Shown: positions 1-7,372 of the stretch, in pieces | How positions within the stretch are numbered: the first letter of the stretch is position 1 | Layout: each line of letters begins with the position of its first letter | NCBI GenBank assembly: GCA_003331685.1 | Contig: QOPK01000035.1 | Location: 1-15,509, forward strand | Direction of reading: 5' to 3' | From: Halieaceae bacterium | GTDB lineage: Bacteria; Pseudomonadota; Gammaproteobacteria; Pseudomonadales; Halieaceae | DNA: 15,509 nucleotides | The notes under the pieces: generated by a model | The model's input: the letters and a program-made list of their open reading frames with translations, nothing else | What the model was told of the DNA's origin: nothing | The model's database searches: none | Translations under genes and position numbers: made by a program

Positions 1-357
1 GGCGTCTCAGATTTTGAGCGCGCCAAATCTTTTTACGAGGCGCTGCTCGGTGTTATTGGCGCAAAGGAAGTGGTGGGCACTGAGCGGATCGCGCTCTATG
101 GCCATGACGTGGCTAGCCCCATGCTGGCCGTGTGTATTCCCTACGACGAGGGAGAACCCAGCGCGGGTAATGGCACGATGGTCGCCATTCGCGCAGGCGG
201 CCCTGCCGAATGTGACGCCATGTACGAGAAAGCCATCGAGCTGGGTGCGACCTGTGACGGCCCACCCGGGGAGCGTATGCCCGGCTTTTTCTATGGTGCT
301 TATGTGCGCGACCCCGACGGTAACAAGCTATGTTTCTGCCAGATTGGTCCGCAGTAA
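1..357 (+). CDS. Glyoxalase/VOC-family protein (5' end outside window)
   Basis: The frame is open from the first base, so the start codon lies upstream; 118 residues are visible before the TAA at 355-357. The visible N-terminus VSDFERAKSFYEALLG is the typical first beta-alpha unit of a vicinal-oxygen-chelate (VOC) domain. The C-terminus YVRDPDGNKLCFCQ is the typical last strand, with its DPDGN turn. Only a few residues should be missing from a single-domain VOC protein of about 125-130 residues. The family includes glyoxalase I, extradiol dioxygenases and antibiotic-binding proteins. The substrate cannot be told from this sequence, and no complete set of metal ligands is obvious. It precedes a DUF481 gene by 55 nt on the same strand and may share its transcript. 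The family call is firm; the function is unknown. Confidence 0.88.
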   Translation, partial: GVSDFERAKSFYEALLGVIGAKEVVGTERIALYGHDVASPMLAVCIPYDEGEPSAGNGTMVAIRAGGPAECDAMYEKAIELGATCDGPPGERMPGFFYGAYVRDPDGNKLCFCQIGPQ

Positions 358-412
358 TGCACAAACCAATGCTTTTCTTGCACTGATTCACTTCCATTAT
401 TGGAGGCCGGAA

Positions 413-1594
413 ATGCGTCTCTCACCCCTACTGACACAGTTGGCTGCGCTCTGCATCAGTTTCAGCAGCGCGGAAGTTTGGCCTCACGCCAAGACGGACA
501 TCGTCACGGTGGCTAATGGCGATCAAATTACGGGGGCCGTAAGCGCCATGTCGTCGGGAAAACTGTCCTTGAGCACCGACTACGCAGGCATCGTTAATAT
601 CAAATGGCGTGAGGTCAGGCAGATCGATAGTCGATATATTTACGAGGTGAGGCTTGATAACGGCGAGCGGATGTACGGGCGTTTTGTCGGCAACGACATA
701 CCGAATCAGCTGACTTTTCGTTCTGGCAGCGTCAATCGACAGGTCGACATTGATGACATCGTCGAGGTCCGATCGATTGAGAATGACCTGGCAGACAAAC
801 TCGATTTGGCACTAGGCGCTACTGTTTATGCTGACCCCAATACCCAAACGCTGGTGCTGAATGCGCGGGGGCAATATGACGTGCGCGGCGGTCGGACCAC
901 CTTTCAGGCCAGCATCAATGATACCCGCACCAGCATAGAAACTGAGGAAGAATCTCCCTGTGATTGCCCCGAGAATTTGGACGGAGGCAGTGTCGACACG
1001 GTTCAAGCCCCTTCGAATAATCAGACCAACAGCAGTAACGCTTCGAGCTTCGAAATTTCGAGAGAATTTTGGCGGGAGCGCGGCACTGCCCAGTCTTATC
1101 GTGTTTTGAACGCTCGCTACGAAACGAACGACGAGCTAGGCATTGCGCATCGCGGCTCACTGGGCTTCGGTTTAGGGCGCTACCTGATCAACGATCTCGG
1201 TAATGAATTGGCGATTTCGGCAGGGCTCCAAGGCGTGCAGGAGCGGAGAAAAACCTGCGAAGATCAAGGGGGCTCAGGACGCACAACCTTCAGCGGCGAT
1301 GATGTGAGGGAAACGTGCAACGACGCCGAGCTATTTCTGAACGTTAAGTGGCACCTGTACAGCTTTCAAAATCTCGATATGGACATCTCGCTCAATGGCA
1401 ACACCTATCCGTCATTATCTGACTGGGGGCGCGTGCGCGGCGATCTGAAGCTATTGATCAATTGGGAGCTATTCGAAAGTTTTTACTGGACGGTCGATGC
1501 GCAAACCATTATCGACAGTGCGGGCGACCGGGACGATAACTCGTTGAGCAACAGTGACTATACGATCTCGACGGGAGTGACCTGGCGGTATTGA
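413..1594 (+). CDS. DUF481-type outer-membrane beta-barrel protein
   Basis: 393 residues. The ATG at 413 was chosen because it has a good Shine-Dalgarno (TGGAGG, 401-406) and opens a signal peptide (MRLSPLLTQLAALCISFSSA, cleavage somewhere near residues 20-26). The same frame stays open upstream only as a shadow of the VOC gene. Residues 27-120 are a soluble beta-rich segment with VANGDQITGAV and LDNGERMYGRF, two related 'GD-I-GxV' strands often seen before DUF481 domains. Residues 125-393 alternate polar and hydrophobic residues as in an outer-membrane barrel and end in WRY, a C-terminal aromatic as expected for BAM substrates. Two cysteine pairs (C183/C185 and C282/C302) sit in hydrophilic Asp/Asn/Ser-rich stretches that are probably loops. 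DUF481 includes the salt-induced YdiY group; its function is poorly known. No clear terminator follows the gene. Confidence 0.8.
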   Translation: MRLSPLLTQLAALCISFSSAEVWPHAKTDIVTVANGDQITGAVSAMSSGKLSLSTDYAGIVNIKWREVRQIDSRYIYEVRLDNGERMYGRFVGNDIPNQLTFRSGSVNRQVDIDDIVEVRSIENDLADKLDLALGATVYADPNTQTLVLNARGQYDVRGGRTTFQASINDTRTSIETEEESPCDCPENLDGGSVDTVQAPSNNQTNSSNASSFEISREFWRERGTAQSYRVLNARYETNDELGIAHRGSLGFGLGRYLINDLGNELAISAGLQGVQERRKTCEDQGGSGRTTFSGDDVRETCNDAELFLNVKWHLYSFQNLDMDISLNGNTYPSLSDWGRVRGDLKLLINWELFESFYWTVDAQTIIDSAGDRDDNSLSNSDYTISTGVTWRY

Positions 1595-1642
1595 GGTCGG
1601 CAGTACCGAGGGATAGGACCACTCAAAAATCGGCTCACCGGT

Positions 1643-3370
1643 TTATCTGGCGGGCGTCGACTCAGTCTGCTGTGCCATATGCACGTCGCGCTGCGGGAAC
1701 GGGATGGTAATGCCCTCGGCGTCGAAGCGCTGTTTGACCGCTTTATTGAGCGCCCACAATGTCTCCCAGAACTCCCCGGTTCTCGCATAGGCGCGGACCA
1801 GGAAGTCGATTGAGGAATCACTGAATTGCTTGACCCGGACGATGGGCGCCGGCTCGGTCAAGAAACGCTCATCTGAGGCAACGAGTTCTTCCAGCACGCG
1901 CTGCACATGATCAAGATCGTCGCTGTAGCTCACGCTGTAAGTCACATCGGTGCGTCGCAAATGCTGCCCTGTGAAATTCATGATCACACCGCCCCAAATC
2001 TTGCTATTGGGGATGATCAACACGCGGTTATCAATGGTGACGATCGTGGTGTTGACCAAATTCATCTTGCGGACTTCACCTTCCACATCGGCCGCAGAGA
2101 TGAAATCACCGGTATCAAAAGGTCGATAGGCAAGAATCATGGCGCCTGCCGCAAAGTTACTCAGGGTATCCTGCAGCGCAAAGCCGACAATAAAGCCCAC
2201 CACGCCCAGACCGGCGATCATTGGCGTGACCGACACACCCACCTGCGACAAAGCGACCAATGCTCCCACCAGGAACACGATGGTACCGGAAATGGAGATC
2301 AGCATTTCTTTCAACAGCTGCGAAACGGACTGGTCGGAGTGCCGCAGCGCCCGTTCGGTCACGCGTCGTGTCATGCGCGCTAGCCACCGTGCCAAGATCA
2401 GAATGGCGACGAAGAGACATGCTGAAAGCAATGTGCTGGCACCACGATTGGCGAGCCAATCTTTGAACTTGGCGGTCGCCTCGGCGTAGAGCACACTAAC
2501 GATGTCCGTATCGACCAGCGACAGGGCCAGACTTCCGCGCTCCTCGATCAGCGTACGCCGCATTTCCAGAGTATCGCCCCCCAAGCGGTCGAGCTGCGCC
2601 ACCACACCTCTCAGGCGCATCACCGACAGCTGCAAACGCTCTGACTCATGCCGCGCCGCCTGAATCAGATCCGAGTCGGTGCCATCCGTCGCCTGTCGCT
2701 CCGCCAGCATTTTGAGGCCGTACTGGTGGAGATGAATCAGGCCCATCATTTCCTCACCAAACCACGTCAGGGTCCGCACCACTTTCTCGCGCAGGCTGGT
2801 GTCATCAATGTCCAATGCGACGAGGAGGAGCACCTGCTCTGTCGACAGCTCCAAGTACTGCAGGCGCTGACCGTCCACCAATTCAGCAAAGGACTCCTCC
2901 GCCAACAAAGCCGGCCCTGAGAGATCAGCCTGAAGCTCCAGCGACTCGTTCAGGCGCGTGGTTAGGCTGATAAAGCGGTCCACTAGCGCCTGCTCGATCA
3001 AGTCACCGCGAGCGCGCATCAGTTGATCTAACGTGTCGCGCTCGGGGGCATCCTCAGGAAGCGCCAACACCCTATCCGCCAGCGACATAATGCGGCGCAG
3101 CACGTGGATCGTTTTTTCATCGCGACGAATCTCAAGCGTGCGTCTCCGCTCAGAGGACTCGGGCATGGGGTAGCTCTCGAATGTGCGCAGGGAGGCGAGC
3201 TCTTTCGAGACCTTCTCTGACAGCTGAGCAATGGTCAACTCACTGGCGGCAGGCGGTCCTGCAACGTCTATCTCCTGCGCGACAACAACGGCAGCCCATA
3301 AGAGCATCACAGCGGCGATAGTGAATCGCATCCATCTACTCAGTATGCTTATCGTAGATTGTCGCGTCAT
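1643..3370 (-). CDS. MscS-family mechanosensitive channel with long periplasmic N-terminus
   Basis: 575 residues, about twice E. coli MscS (286). Residues 14-31 form a signal peptide or first membrane helix ending in AVVVAQ. Residues 35-305 are a hydrophilic, helix-rich region, probably periplasmic. Membrane helices follow at about 312-330 and 355-375. The pore helix at about 382-412 has the Gly/Ala-rich MscS signature (GLGVVGFIVGFALQDTLSNF). The cytoplasmic beta and alpha/beta domains contain PFDTGDFI (417-424) and IPNSKI (453-458), and the end is FDAEGITIPFPQRDVH (549-564). The family releases small solutes under hypo-osmotic stress. The start at 3370 lies 4 nt after the DAHP synthase stop, suggesting co-transcription or coupling. 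An internal ATG at 3331 (residue 14) is an equally possible start and leaves a more standard signal sequence. Family call firm; the gating stimulus is unknown. Confidence 0.93.
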   Translation of the reverse strand: MTRQSTISILSRWMRFTIAAVMLLWAAVVVAQEIDVAGPPAASELTIAQLSEKVSKELASLRTFESYPMPESSERRRTLEIRRDEKTIHVLRRIMSLADRVLALPEDAPERDTLDQLMRARGDLIEQALVDRFISLTTRLNESLELQADLSGPALLAEESFAELVDGQRLQYLELSTEQVLLLVALDIDDTSLREKVVRTLTWFGEEMMGLIHLHQYGLKMLAERQATDGTDSDLIQAARHESERLQLSVMRLRGVVAQLDRLGGDTLEMRRTLIEERGSLALSLVDTDIVSVLYAEATAKFKDWLANRGASTLLSACLFVAILILARWLARMTRRVTERALRHSDQSVSQLLKEMLISISGTIVFLVGALVALSQVGVSVTPMIAGLGVVGFIVGFALQDTLSNFAAGAMILAYRPFDTGDFISAADVEGEVRKMNLVNTTIVTIDNRVLIIPNSKIWGGVIMNFTGQHLRRTDVTYSVSYSDDLDHVQRVLEELVASDERFLTEPAPIVRVKQFSDSSIDFLVRAYARTGEFWETLWALNKAVKQRFDAEGITIPFPQRDVHMAQQTESTPAR

Positions 3371-3374
3371 AGAC

Positions 3375-4436
3375 TCAGGCCGCTTTGCGTCTCTGTTGTA
3401 CGGCGCCTGCGAGGGCGTACAAGGTGGAGACCGTCTGCGCCCAGTCCATGCACGGGTCGGTAATGCTCTGGCCGTAGACCAGATTGTTCTTGTCGACCAC
3501 GTCCTGCCGACCCGCCTCGATAAAGCTCTCCAACATCAACCCGATAATACGGCGATCACCACGGGCTACCTGGGTGGCGATATCCTCGGCCACTGACACC
3601 TGCCGCGCCGGCTGCTTTCGGCTGTTGGCGTGGCTGGCGTCAATCATGACGCTCTCGGCTAGCTTGGCCTTGGCAAGCATGGCGCAGGCATCATCTACCG
3701 AGAACATATCGTAGTTAGGCTGCGGGCCGCCGCGCAGAATAAGATGGCAATATGGATTACCAGCAGTCTCAAAAATCGCCGACTGGCCGCCCTTGGTCAC
3801 CGACAAAAAATGATGCGAGTGCTGCGCGGCACCGATGGCATCAACCGCGATCTGCACGTTCCCACCCGTGCCGTTTTTAAAGCCCACCGGACAAGAGAGG
3901 CCGCTGGCAAGCTCGCGATGGCTCTGACTCTCGGTCGTGCGGGCGCCGATGGCCCCCCAGCTCACTAGATCGGCGATGTACTGAGGCGAAATCAGATCCA
4001 GATACTCCGTGGCGGTGGGGAGGCCCACGCCATTGATGTCCAGCAGCAATTGGCGCGCGCGACGCAGGCCCTCGTTGACATCGAACGAGTTATCGAGGTG
4101 AGGGTCGTTGATGAGGCCTTTCCAGCCAACCGTGGTCCGAGGCTTTTCAAAATACACCCGCATCACCACAAAGATGTCTTCTGATACATCGTCTGCCAGC
4201 GTTTTGAGTCGCGCGGCATAGTCCATGGCGGCGTCCGGGTCATGGATCGAGCACGGCCCCACCACGACAACCAGACGGTCGTCGGCCTGTTCCAGAATCG
4301 ACTGAATCACCCCGCGAGACACATTCACGTGCTGAGCTAATGGCCCTTCTGCCGGCAGCTCCGCAATGAGCGCCTCGGGCACCACCAGCTCGCGCAGATT
4401 CTGAATGCGAAGGTCGTCAGTGTTGGTAGACATCAT
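3375..4436 (-). CDS. aroG: 3-deoxy-7-phosphoheptulonate (DAHP) synthase, class I AroG type
   Basis: 353 residues, the usual length. It condenses phosphoenolpyruvate and erythrose 4-phosphate, the first step of the shikimate pathway. Visible hallmarks are GPCSIHD (60-66), RVYFEKPRTTVGWKG (93-107), GARTTESQ (164-171), GFKNGT (185-190) and DASHANS (266-272). Metal ligands known from E. coli AroG (Cys61, His268, Glu302, Asp326) appear shifted by one, as C62, H269, E303 and D327. Isozyme type: the N-terminal TDDLRI and the FLSV segment (210-213) match the Phe-binding side of AroG as I recall it, so Phe-type inhibition is likely. Some stretches (GNPY, SITDPC) resemble AroH, so the effector is an inference. 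There are two adjacent ATGs (4436 and 4433) and no strong Shine-Dalgarno. It sits between a DUF501 gene and the MscS gene on the same strand. Confidence 0.95.
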   Translation of the reverse strand: MMSTNTDDLRIQNLRELVVPEALIAELPAEGPLAQHVNVSRGVIQSILEQADDRLVVVVGPCSIHDPDAAMDYAARLKTLADDVSEDIFVVMRVYFEKPRTTVGWKGLINDPHLDNSFDVNEGLRRARQLLLDINGVGLPTATEYLDLISPQYIADLVSWGAIGARTTESQSHRELASGLSCPVGFKNGTGGNVQIAVDAIGAAQHSHHFLSVTKGGQSAIFETAGNPYCHLILRGGPQPNYDMFSVDDACAMLAKAKLAESVMIDASHANSRKQPARQVSVAEDIATQVARGDRRIIGLMLESFIEAGRQDVVDKNNLVYGQSITDPCMDWAQTVSTLYALAGAVQQRRKAA

Positions 4437-4491
4437 CGATCGCCGCTTTAACCAAAACGAGTAAACTCAGGAGGATACCACCGCCGGCCGG

Positions 4492-5022
4492 TTAATCTGT
4501 GGCCAAGTATTCACTTTCTGCAAGGAGCTCATCGACTAATTGACCGATGACATTGGGCGTGACCAGATGTGCGGCATACCAGGTGTGCAGACAGCGAATA
4601 CGGGTAGGCTCACTGATTCCACCAATGCCACGCTCATCGAGCGCCGCCTGCATCCCTTTTTCGTTCAGTAGCTGCCGTTCAGCATCGGACAAGAAACGCG
4701 ATCGCTCCGTCCGATGCCGCGTGTGATCATCGCTCATTGCCTGCTGCATTTCGGTCGAGGCATCCACTCGACCCTGCAATCGCGCAATCCATCCGGCGGC
4801 TTCAAGCCGATCAATCCGCAGACTCAGCTCCGCCCCTACCAACCAGTACAGTGTTGGAAAAGGCTTGTTATCGACGACTGAGGCCACACGAATAACCAGC
4901 GGCTCACCGCATTCATCCGCCACAGCGATCGCGCGCAGCCCGCGGGGCTCTCGGCCCAGCAGCTTGGCGACACGGGCGCGTTGATCGCCAGTGAGAGGCG
5001 TTTCTTCATGTTCAGGCTGCAT
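4492..5022 (-). CDS. DUF501 family protein
   Basis: 176 residues from the ATG at 5022; a TTG two codons upstream (5028) is possible but less likely, and neither has a clear Shine-Dalgarno. The family pattern runs through the whole length: ARVAKLLGREPRGLRAIA (17-34), then a Cys-Gly-Glu-Pro turn (38-41), PFPTLYWLVGAELSLRIDRL (54-73), and near the C-terminus RIRCLHTWYAAHLV (141-154). No signal peptide or membrane helix is seen, so it is probably cytoplasmic. The biochemical function of DUF501 is unknown; C38, C144 and H146 are candidate functional residues simply because they lie in the conserved blocks. It is the first gene of the minus-strand run with the DAHP synthase (55-nt gap) and is divergent from the B12 operon. 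I recognise the family, not a role. Confidence 0.82.
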   Translation of the reverse strand: MQPEHEETPLTGDQRARVAKLLGREPRGLRAIAVADECGEPLVIRVASVVDNKPFPTLYWLVGAELSLRIDRLEAAGWIARLQGRVDASTEMQQAMSDDHTRHRTERSRFLSDAERQLLNEKGMQAALDERGIGGISEPTRIRCLHTWYAAHLVTPNVIGQLVDELLAESEYLATD

Positions 5023-5037
5023 GCGCAAATGTTAACA

Positions 5038-5057
5038 CCGGGATCGATTGATCCTGG
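5038..5057. repeat. 20-bp near-perfect palindrome in the DUF501/btuB divergent region
   Basis: The bases read CCGGGATC, a GATT spacer, then GATCCTGG. Every pair is Watson-Crick except one G-T mismatch (5040/5055). It overlaps the proposed -35 hexamer of the B12 operon (5048-5053) and lies 16 bp from the DUF501 start. It could be an operator for a dimeric regulator of either transcript, or chance. There is no direct evidence of binding. Confidence 0.35.
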
Positions 5058-5076
5058 TCTCGAGTGCGAGTAGAGT
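5048..5076 (+). promoter_or_regulatory. Candidate sigma-70 promoter of the B12 operon
   Basis: TTGATC (5048-5053) and TAGAGT (5071-5076) each match the consensus at 4 of 6 positions, with an ideal 17-bp spacer. Transcription would start near 5082-5084, which is exactly where the 5' strand of the riboswitch P1 helix begins. That coincidence is the main support, as the hexamers alone are modest. Confidence 0.55.
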
Positions 5077-5083
5077 GCTGCAA

Positions 5084-5205
5084 ATCAGGTGCCTGCCGGT
5101 CTCACGATCTGGGCAGGTTAAAAGGGAAGTCCGGTGAGCTTTAGCAAGTCCGGCGCTGCCCCCGCAACGGTCATCACTAAGGTGAGAGCCCGATACCTGC
5201 CTGAT
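5084..5205 (+). promoter_or_regulatory. Cobalamin (adenosylcobalamin-type) riboswitch aptamer
   Basis: The conserved order of cobalamin riboswitch blocks is present. P1 pairs ATCAGG (5084-5089) with CCTGAT (5200-5205). GGTGCC follows at 5088-5093. CCTGCC (5092-5097) pairs with GGCAGG (5112-5117). AAAGGGAAGTCCGGTG (5121-5136) carries the AGGGAA core block. GCTGCCCCCGCAACGGT (5155-5171) matches the GCTG..CCCGCAAC..GT core. The B12 box GAGCCCGATACCTGCC (5186-5201) closes the aptamer. It lies directly upstream of btuB and cobO, the classic target. Binding of B12 would lower expression of the downstream genes. The exact corrinoid preferred cannot be read from this. Confidence 0.95.
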
Positions 5206-5255
5206 CAACACACATCATGTGGAGCGGAGGGCTCCTACAGGATGCGCTCGATACC

Positions 5256-5274
5256 CGTGACATCAGCTGTCACG
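5256..5274 (+). other. Leader hairpin between aptamer and btuB ribosome binding site
   Basis: CGTGACA (5256-5262) and TGTCACG (5268-5274) form a perfect 7-bp stem with the 5-nt loop TCAGC. A weaker 5-bp stem (GGAGC 5221-5225 with GCTCC 5231-5235) lies just before it. Neither is followed by a T-run, so these do not look like intrinsic terminators. They are probably structural elements of the riboswitch expression platform. Confidence 0.5.
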
Positions 5275-5288
5275 ACTGGTCGTGCATC

Positions 5289-5344
5289 CCCTGCCCCTCG
5301 CCCCGAATGTCGTATCGACGGCTTCGACACCAAAAGGGGAAGGG
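5289..5344 (+). promoter_or_regulatory. Putative Shine-Dalgarno sequestering hairpin of btuB (riboswitch expression platform)
   Basis: The purine run GGGGAAGGG (5336-5344) includes the 3' part of the Shine-Dalgarno AAGGGG (5334-5339), 5 nt before the ATG at 5345. CCCTGCCCC (5289-5297) can pair with it at 8 of 9 positions (one G/A mismatch). A compatible inner stem, TGTCG (5308-5312) with CGACA (5325-5329), would close the loop. The segment CCTGCCC (5290-5296) is also the perfect complement of aptamer bases 5111-5117, giving a possible on/off alternative pairing. This suggests translational control; it is a pairing argument only. Confidence 0.5.
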
Positions 5345-7363
5345 ATGACAGTTTCACATTCTCATGGCAATCACTCGATAGCCTTAACAGCGAATCAGAC
5401 ACAGGTGCGGCCAGCATCTTGGTTTGCGAATCGGAATCTGCAGCGATATTCGGCTATCGGCGATACCACCATACCGCTTGCCATGCGGTCTTTTGGCACT
5501 ATTTTTCGGTCCACTTCATTGTTGGTTTGGGCCCTAACTGGTTCGTGCTTCACCACAGCGCAGAACACATCGTCTGACGGGTCGACTGATGCCGCAGAAT
5601 TAGAGGAAGTGGTGGTCTCCTCGCGAACACCCGACCTAATTGATCAGATCGGGGTCTCGGTCAGCGTGCTCGATAAGGACATGATGCAATCGTTAGGCTA
5701 TCCCGACCTGGCCTCATTGCTCGATGCCCAACCGGGCGTCACCGCGACCATGGATGGTGGTTACGGGAAAGCGGCGGCAGTTCGGATCCGAGGTGAGGAA
5801 GGCTACCGCACGCGCATTGTGCTGGACGGCATCAATATCGCGGACCCCTCTTCCCCGCAGGTCAGCCCGCGTATCGAGCATTTGGTGAGCAGTGGGTTGA
5901 CCCGCGTGGAAATCCTGCGCGGTCCTCAGGGATTACTCTGGGGCGCAGATGCCGGTGGCGTGATTCTCATGTCTACTACCGACGCGGTAACCGAGTCGGG
6001 TGTGGAAGGCCATTTAGAGGCCGGCAGCGACGACTTTTATCAGGGTGCGATCAATGGCGTCTTGAACACTGACCAGCTGAAAGCGTCGGTGTCTCTCTCA
6101 CAGCTGGAAACCGACGGCTTCAACGCGCGGGAGATCGACAGTGCCGATCCTGACCGAGACGGTTACGAGAACACAACGGCTCATGGCGCTCTCTCCTGGG
6201 CTATCAACAACGTCATCTCTGTGGAGGTTACGGCAACCGATATTTCCGGCGACAACCAATACGATGGCTGTTACGACACCGCAACATTTGCATTGATTCA
6301 CGACTGTGACGATAAGTATGGCCAACAAGCCTGGCGCAGCGCGCTGCGTTTTGTGGCTGAGCAACATACCGTCGAAATCAGCTACGCCTCGAGCGACACC
6401 GAGCGCGCTTTTTTCTCTGCTGGCATTGTGTCCTACGAAACCGAGGGTGAGACGGATACGACGTCCCTCATCGGCGCGTGGCGGCTCACGGACAACACTC
6501 GGCTCACGTATGGTGTCGATCACGAGGAGCAGACGCTCTCTGATGCCAGCACCGATTGGTCCAGAGACAACACCGGCATCTATTTAGAAGCCCAGCAGCG
6601 CTATGGCCGCGGCGTTGTGACCTTTGGCTGGCGTCACGATGACAACGCCGATTTTGGTGAGTTCGACAGCTGGCGTGTGAGCGGGCGCTACGATCTGGAC
6701 GGCATGGCCAAGGGCTGGTCGCTGCGCGCCGCGATCGGCACCGGGTTCCGCGCCCCGAGTCTCTACGAGATCGCCTATAACAGTGGGCCGTTTGCTTACC
6801 CTCCTGCGAGCAGCACGCCGCTCTTAGAGGAACAATCCGAGGGCTGGGAAATCGCCGTCTTGGGCTCGATGGGAAATCTCGATCTCGAGCTAATCTGGTT
6901 TGATCAGGAAATTGACAACGAGATCACCTTTGACCTTGCAGGTTACAGTGGCTACCTGCAAACCACCGGGACCAGTCAATCCGAGGGCCTGGAAATCATC
7001 GCCAGCTTGCCCCTGTCCGAGCAATGGCGCATTGAGGGTAATTTCACCTCACTCGATGCCACACAGCAAAACGGTGACGATCGCGCCTATCGACCAGATC
7101 AAACGGGCCGGATGAGCATCGTATGGACGCGCAATGATTTGCGAGCCCGAGTCACCGGCCGCTATACCGGAGAAGCAACCGACCCTTTCATGACTTCAAT
7201 TGATGACACCTTTACTATCGACCTGAGCGCTCAGTGGGATCTTTCGGGCCGTTGGGCGCTAGAAGCAAGGGTTCTCAACGTCACAGACCACAATGACCGG
7301 CTGCTACCCGGTTATTATGTGCCGGGCATGACGGCCTACGCCGGCGTGCGAGTGAAACTATAG
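5345..7363 (+). CDS. btuB: TonB-dependent outer-membrane cobalamin receptor BtuB
   Basis: 672 residues from the ATG at 5345, chosen because AAGGGG lies 5 nt upstream and a sequestering hairpin is centred on it. The secretion signal itself begins only at residue 47 (ATG at 5483, MRSFGTIFRSTSLLVWALTG, cleavage near FTTAQ). That internal ATG, giving 626 residues, is a serious alternative, although no Shine-Dalgarno precedes it; a GTG at 5282 is less likely. Residues 87-94 (EEVVVSSR) look like the TonB box. The plug follows, with SLLDAQPGV, VRIRGEE, IVLDGINI and VEILRGPQGLLWG. The rest is a 22-strand-type barrel with an extracellular cysteine pair (C309, C321). The final strand ends in VRVKL rather than an aromatic. 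The cobalamin role rests on the riboswitch and on the adenosyltransferase 9 nt downstream. It imports B12 using TonB energy. Confidence 0.93.
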   Translation: MTVSHSHGNHSIALTANQTQVRPASWFANRNLQRYSAIGDTTIPLAMRSFGTIFRSTSLLVWALTGSCFTTAQNTSSDGSTDAAELEEVVVSSRTPDLIDQIGVSVSVLDKDMMQSLGYPDLASLLDAQPGVTATMDGGYGKAAAVRIRGEEGYRTRIVLDGINIADPSSPQVSPRIEHLVSSGLTRVEILRGPQGLLWGADAGGVILMSTTDAVTESGVEGHLEAGSDDFYQGAINGVLNTDQLKASVSLSQLETDGFNAREIDSADPDRDGYENTTAHGALSWAINNVISVEVTATDISGDNQYDGCYDTATFALIHDCDDKYGQQAWRSALRFVAEQHTVEISYASSDTERAFFSAGIVSYETEGETDTTSLIGAWRLTDNTRLTYGVDHEEQTLSDASTDWSRDNTGIYLEAQQRYGRGVVTFGWRHDDNADFGEFDSWRVSGRYDLDGMAKGWSLRAAIGTGFRAPSLYEIAYNSGPFAYPPASSTPLLEEQSEGWEIAVLGSMGNLDLELIWFDQEIDNEITFDLAGYSGYLQTTGTSQSEGLEIIASLPLSEQWRIEGNFTSLDATQQNGDDRAYRPDQTGRMSIVWTRNDLRARVTGRYTGEATDPFMTSIDDTFTIDLSAQWDLSGRWALEARVLNVTDHNDRLLPGYYVPGMTAYAGVRVKL

Positions 7364-7372
7364 GAACACTCC

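Noticed and set aside
14..412. The DUF481 frame stays open upstream to position 14, which would add 133 residues.
   Set aside because: This stretch overlaps the VOC gene in another frame, has no family similarity, and the signal peptide and Shine-Dalgarno place the start at 413.
1595..1642. Possible terminator between the convergent DUF481 and MscS genes.
   Set aside because: Only 3-4 bp stems with short T-runs can be drawn; not enough to call.
1907..2466. Plus-strand open frames of 68-158 codons opposite the MscS gene.
   Set aside because: They are antisense shadows of a well-supported gene; their translations are Arg/His/Thr-rich with no domain pattern or ribosome binding site.
5206..5280. 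Intrinsic terminator in the riboswitch leader.
   Set aside because: The hairpins at 5221-5235 and 5256-5274 have no following T-run, so transcriptional termination is not supported; translational control fits better.
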